From: Haloarculaceae archaeon
GTDB lineage: Archaea; Halobacteriota; Halobacteria; Halobacteriales; Haloarculaceae
Assembly: GCA_028274885.1 (NCBI GenBank)
Contig: JAQCMX010000098.1
Coordinates: forward strand, 1 to 6,852
DNA: 6,852 nucleotides
Direction of reading: 5' to 3'
Shown here: piece by piece, positions 5,028 to 6,852 of the stretch
Layout: each line of letters opens with the position of its first letter
Numbering within the stretch: the stretch's first letter is position 1
Notes under the pieces: model-generated
What the model was told of the DNA's origin: nothing
The model's database searches: none
Seen by the model: only the letters and a program-made list of their open reading frames with translations
Program-made: the position numbers and the translations under genes

Positions 5028-5809
5028 GTAGCCCCCCCTGTTCTTAATCCTAGCACTGCTGTCTTGCGTTGACTTGCTGGCTTCTGCTTGTTTGTTTGCA
5101 GCCTCTTCGACGAGCCCAGGAGACTCCTCACTGACGAAATGACGCTTTCCTGAAGCACGGAGACGAGACTCTGTACGAACTCACGGGACTGTTCTTCGAG
5201 GTCTATAGTGAGTTCGCCAACCTCGCTTTCCACTGCCTCGGTGACGGACTCGGTGACGCTGTCTTCGTTCTCCTGCAGGTGCCGAATCGCCCGGTTCGTC
5301 TGCGCGACCTGCTCGGCGATTTCGTCGGACTTCCCCGAGCGTATCGACCCCTTGGTGAGCAGTTCCAGCACGTCCGGGTTTTCGGCAAGATCATTGAGGT
5401 CGAACTGAACGACCGAGACCTCTTCGCCGCCGTTCTGGTGGCGGTTCTTGGTCAGAACCTCGAAGGACTTCCCGTTGGTCAGTATCCCCCAGTCTACGTC
5501 GAGCTCCTGTCGCATGTAACTCCGCAACTGCTGGACCTCGTTGTCGGTGAGTGTCGACCGGGCTGGCTTCGCCTCGACGAACACCACGGGAGAATCCCCG
5601 ACGAGGAGAGCATAATCGACGTGAGTGCTCCCCGAGGCCATCGGGATCGTGTATTCGAGAGCGACCTCCGTAGAGTAAAGATCCCGCCCGAGAAGTTCGA
5701 GGAACGGCTGAACGAGTTTGACCTTCGTGTTCTCCTCGTCCATCTGCGGTGACGATTCGAGGAGTTGCCGGCACCGCTTGACGTACTCATCGATCTCGTC
5801 CCGATCCAT
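5024..5809 (-). CDS. HsdR N-terminal-domain (PD-(D/E)xK nuclease) protein, frame disrupted near its 3' end
   Basis: This frame encodes 261 residues from ATG 5809. The first ~130 residues match the N-terminal nuclease domain of type I restriction R subunits (HSDR_N type). The marks are NTKVKLVQPFLELLGRDLYS (27-46, helix preceded by Glu25/26), HVDYALLV with Asp65, VVFVEAKP with Glu79 and Lys81 (the D...ExK catalytic set) and VQQLRSYM (92-99, QxxxY-like). The nuclease core therefore looks intact. A heptad-like acidic helix follows (about 160-226). No helicase motor, specificity or methylase subunit is nearby, so this is an orphan nuclease-domain protein. From about residue 227 the reading frame becomes basic and low in acidic residues and ends at TGA 5024. 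A -1 shift near 5132 restores an acidic reading and joins the downstream frame to 4671, giving about 379 residues. A point insertion, sequencing error or recoding are all possible. Confidence 0.78.
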   Translation of the reverse strand: MDRDEIDEYVKRCRQLLESSPQMDEENTKVKLVQPFLELLGRDLYSTEVALEYTIPMASGSTHVDYALLVGDSPVVFVEAKPARSTLTDNEVQQLRSYMRQELDVDWGILTNGKSFEVLTKNRHQNGGEEVSVVQFDLNDLAENPDVLELLTKGSIRSGKSDEIAEQVAQTNRAIRHLQENEDSVTESVTEAVESEVGELTIDLEEQSREFVQSLVSVLQESVISSVRSLLGSSKRLQTNKQKPASQRKTAVLGLRTGGAT

Positions 5810-5831
5810 TGCAATAACGTATCAGCGGACG

Positions 5832-5839
5832 TTTTTAAA
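5832..5839 (-). promoter_or_regulatory. TATA box of the HsdR-N-like gene
   Basis: On the minus strand TTTAAAAA (5839-5832) is a near-ideal haloarchaeal TATA box ending 22 nt before the ATG at 5809, which predicts a leaderless or nearly leaderless transcript. It also fixes the start codon choice. An 8-bp palindrome ATTGCAAT (5808-5815) covers the predicted start of transcription and may be an operator. Confidence 0.7.
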
Positions 5840-6000
5840 TGGTGGTGCAAGCCGAACGAACTTCCGATGAATCAATGAACGGGGATCATTGCTGGCTCGG
5901 GTTCGCGTTTCCCGACTCGGAGAGAGACAGGATAATCAATCGGTCGTTGAGATAGACCGACGAATCTCCCAAACAGGTCAAGAGTGGTTCCGCCGAAACG
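5840..6000. other. Divergent intergenic region, minor inverted repeat
   Basis: Between the divergent nuclease and winged-helix promoters I see no gene. A perfect 6-bp inverted repeat, TCGGTC (5940-5945) with GACCGA (5955-5960), spaced by 9 nt, is the only clear structure. It is too far from either start to be an obvious operator. Confidence 0.4.
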
Positions 6001-6007
6001 CTTTAGA
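5994..6007 (+). promoter_or_regulatory. BRE/TATA of the winged-helix/PIN operon
   Basis: CGAAACG (5994-6000) followed by CTTTAGA (6001-6007) is a BRE-like plus TATA-like pair centred 27 nt before the ATG at 6031, the standard spacing for a leaderless haloarchaeal transcript. It directly abuts the palindrome at 6009-6033. Confidence 0.6.
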
Positions 6008-6008
6008 C

Positions 6009-6033
6009 CATAGTTCGCGTACTGTAAACTATG
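6009..6033. promoter_or_regulatory. 25-bp palindromic operator over the start of the winged-helix gene
   Basis: CATAGTT (6009-6015) and AACTATG (6027-6033) are perfect 7-bp inverted arms with 11 nt between them, and a further C/G pair matches inside (6018/6024). The left arm starts 2 nt after the TATA-like box and the right arm contains the ATG start codon. A dimer bound here would cover the transcription start, so the simplest reading is autorepression by the DNA-binding protein encoded immediately downstream. The symmetry is seen; the binding partner is inferred. Confidence 0.6.
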
Positions 6034-6660
6034 CCTGACGCTCCATCCACCACACATCCACCAGATGCAGGACACACTGCCCGCCGGTTTTTCGTCTTCC
6101 AAGAACTGTTGGGAACTCCCGAACTCGCCCGGTTCTACACGGATCTCCTGGTCAACTCCCCGACGACGGTCACTGCCGCCCGTGACCGCCAGGGATTCTC
6201 GAAGAGCACTGCGTACAAGTACGCCAACACGCTGGCCGAGTTGGGGATCGCAGCGGAACTCGACGAATACGAGAACGGGTCGGCCCTCTGGCGTGCAGAG
6301 CCTGTGAGCGGGAACTGGACCGACGAAACGACACTCGAACTCGGTCCGGTCATCATCGCCGTCTACGGGGCCACCAGCGTCGATGACGACCTCGAACTGT
6401 TCGTTGATCGCCACGGGAAGGCAGCACTCGCACCTGCGGTCACAGCAACTATCGACTACCTGAAGGGTAACACCACGCGCCGTGGCGTCGCGGACGACCT
6501 CGGCGTCCCTGCGGTGGAGGCCATCGCGGTCACGCAGGCTATCGAGAGAATTATCGCGGTGGTGAAAGACCACGATCCGACGCTCGACGAGGTTACGTTC
6601 GACGCAGACGTTCACGACCGAGCGATCAAGCAGGCACCGTACCAGCGCATCGATGAGTGA
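6031..6660 (+). CDS. Winged-helix DNA-binding protein, probable autoregulator of a PIN pair
   Basis: A 209-residue acidic cytoplasmic protein. Residues about 31-92 have the pattern of a winged helix-turn-helix: a helix ELARFYTDLLVNS, then TTVTAARDRQGFSKSTAYKYANTLAELGI (45-73), whose SKSTAYKYANTLAEL part would be the recognition helix, then a wing ending in SALWRAEPV. The middle (103-133) is beta/alpha and of unknown role. A second helical segment, LKGNTTRRGVADDLGVPAVEA (144-164), also resembles a helix-turn-helix. It is similar in style to haloarchaeal HTH proteins that precede PIN-domain genes, though I cannot name a family with certainty. ATG 6031 is supported by the TATA-like box at the leaderless distance. 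Its 3' end overlaps the next gene by 8 bp, so translation is coupled. Inferred role: DNA-binding antitoxin or regulator acting at the palindrome at 6009-6033. Confidence 0.72.
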   Translation: MPDAPSTTHPPDAGHTARRFFVFQELLGTPELARFYTDLLVNSPTTVTAARDRQGFSKSTAYKYANTLAELGIAAELDEYENGSALWRAEPVSGNWTDETTLELGPVIIAVYGATSVDDDLELFVDRHGKAALAPAVTATIDYLKGNTTRRGVADDLGVPAVEAIAVTQAIERIIAVVKDHDPTLDEVTFDADVHDRAIKQAPYQRIDE

Positions 6661-6852
6661 GTCGCACCCGTCGCCGTTTCCGACTGCGCTCGTCCTCGAT
6701 ACGAGTTTTCTCCGCACGGTCGGTGGGACGGGAAGTGACGCCTACGAGACGTTCGTCCAGTACGTCCGAACCAAAGACCGAGAGCTGTACCTGAGTCGTG
6801 GTGTCGTCGAAGAACTGAACGAACAGCGTGGCTACATCAGCGTCGATTGGGT
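6653..6852 (+). CDS. PIN-domain-like protein, N-terminal 66 residues (runs off right edge)
   Basis: The ATG at 6653-6655 lies inside the last codons of the winged-helix gene (8-bp overlap, ending at 6660). The frame is open to the window edge, 66 codons plus 2 nt. After a 10-residue N-terminus comes TALVLDTSFLRTVGG (11-25), the first strand of a PIN domain, where Asp16 followed by TSF is the first metal-binding acidic residue. Residues YLSRGVVEELNEQ (46-58) match the next PIN element, where a strand leads to a helix with a conserved acidic residue (Glu53 or Glu54). PIN domains of this kind are Mg2+-dependent ribonucleases, and many are VapC-type toxins. The remaining two acidic positions are outside the window, so activity cannot be judged. 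The overlap with an HTH gene supports a toxin-antitoxin-like unit, although the antitoxin-like partner is larger than the usual VapB. Confidence 0.68.
   Translation, partial: MSESHPSPFPTALVLDTSFLRTVGGTGSDAYETFVQYVRTKDRELYLSRGVVEELNEQRGYISVDW

Noticed and set aside
5872..6717. 281-residue minus-strand frame opposite the winged-helix gene
   Set aside because: It overlaps a better-supported gene with a TATA-like box and operator. The peptide is Arg/Cys-rich with no domain.
1..6852. CRISPR array, complete insertion sequence, rRNA or integrase
   Set aside because: No regularly spaced direct repeats, no transposase or integrase motifs and no rRNA sequence were seen on either strand.

Overview
The window looks like haloarchaeal chromosome. 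The coding sequence is GC-rich, the predicted proteins are acidic, EF-1alpha and S10 are of archaeal type, and two promoters have TATA-like boxes about 25-30 nt upstream of the start codon with almost no leader. I cannot name the genus from sequence alone.

Left part (1-910, minus strand): the 5' end of a dihydroorotase gene runs off the left edge, preceded 55 nt upstream by a gene of the lipoate-protein ligase / biotin ligase fold. The two are co-oriented and probably share a transcript. A gene-free stretch (911-1222) separates them from a plus-strand translation cluster and holds several inverted repeats where control elements would be expected.

Middle (1223-4310, plus strand): a translation block. 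It starts with a bacterial-type prolyl-tRNA synthetase that lacks the INS editing domain, unexpected because archaea normally use the archaeal/eukaryotic-type ProRS. Then come EF-1alpha with its own promoter, ribosomal protein S10 one base after the EF-1alpha stop, and tRNA-Ala(CGC) with a G3:U70 pair.

Right part (4311-6852): this looks like an accessory island immediately 3' of the tRNA. It opens with about 180 bp of hairpin repeats. Three of them share an 11-nt loop, TCNCTNCGNTC, in which positions 3 and 9 covary. Next, on the minus strand, is a gene remnant (4515-4670) with no start codon, then a frameshift-split gene for an orphan HsdR-N-like PD-(D/E)xK nuclease (4671-5809). Finally, on the plus strand, a winged-helix protein overlaps by 8 bp with a PIN-domain-like protein cut by the right edge. 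A 25-bp palindrome (CATAGTT-N11-AACTATG) sits between the TATA-like box and the start codon of the winged-helix gene and includes that codon, the arrangement expected of a self-repressing toxin-antitoxin-like operon. No integrase or complete insertion sequence is visible.

The best candidates for something new are the winged-helix/PIN pair with its operator, the covarying hairpin family beside the tRNA, and the INS-less bacterial-type ProRS with altered active-site motifs.
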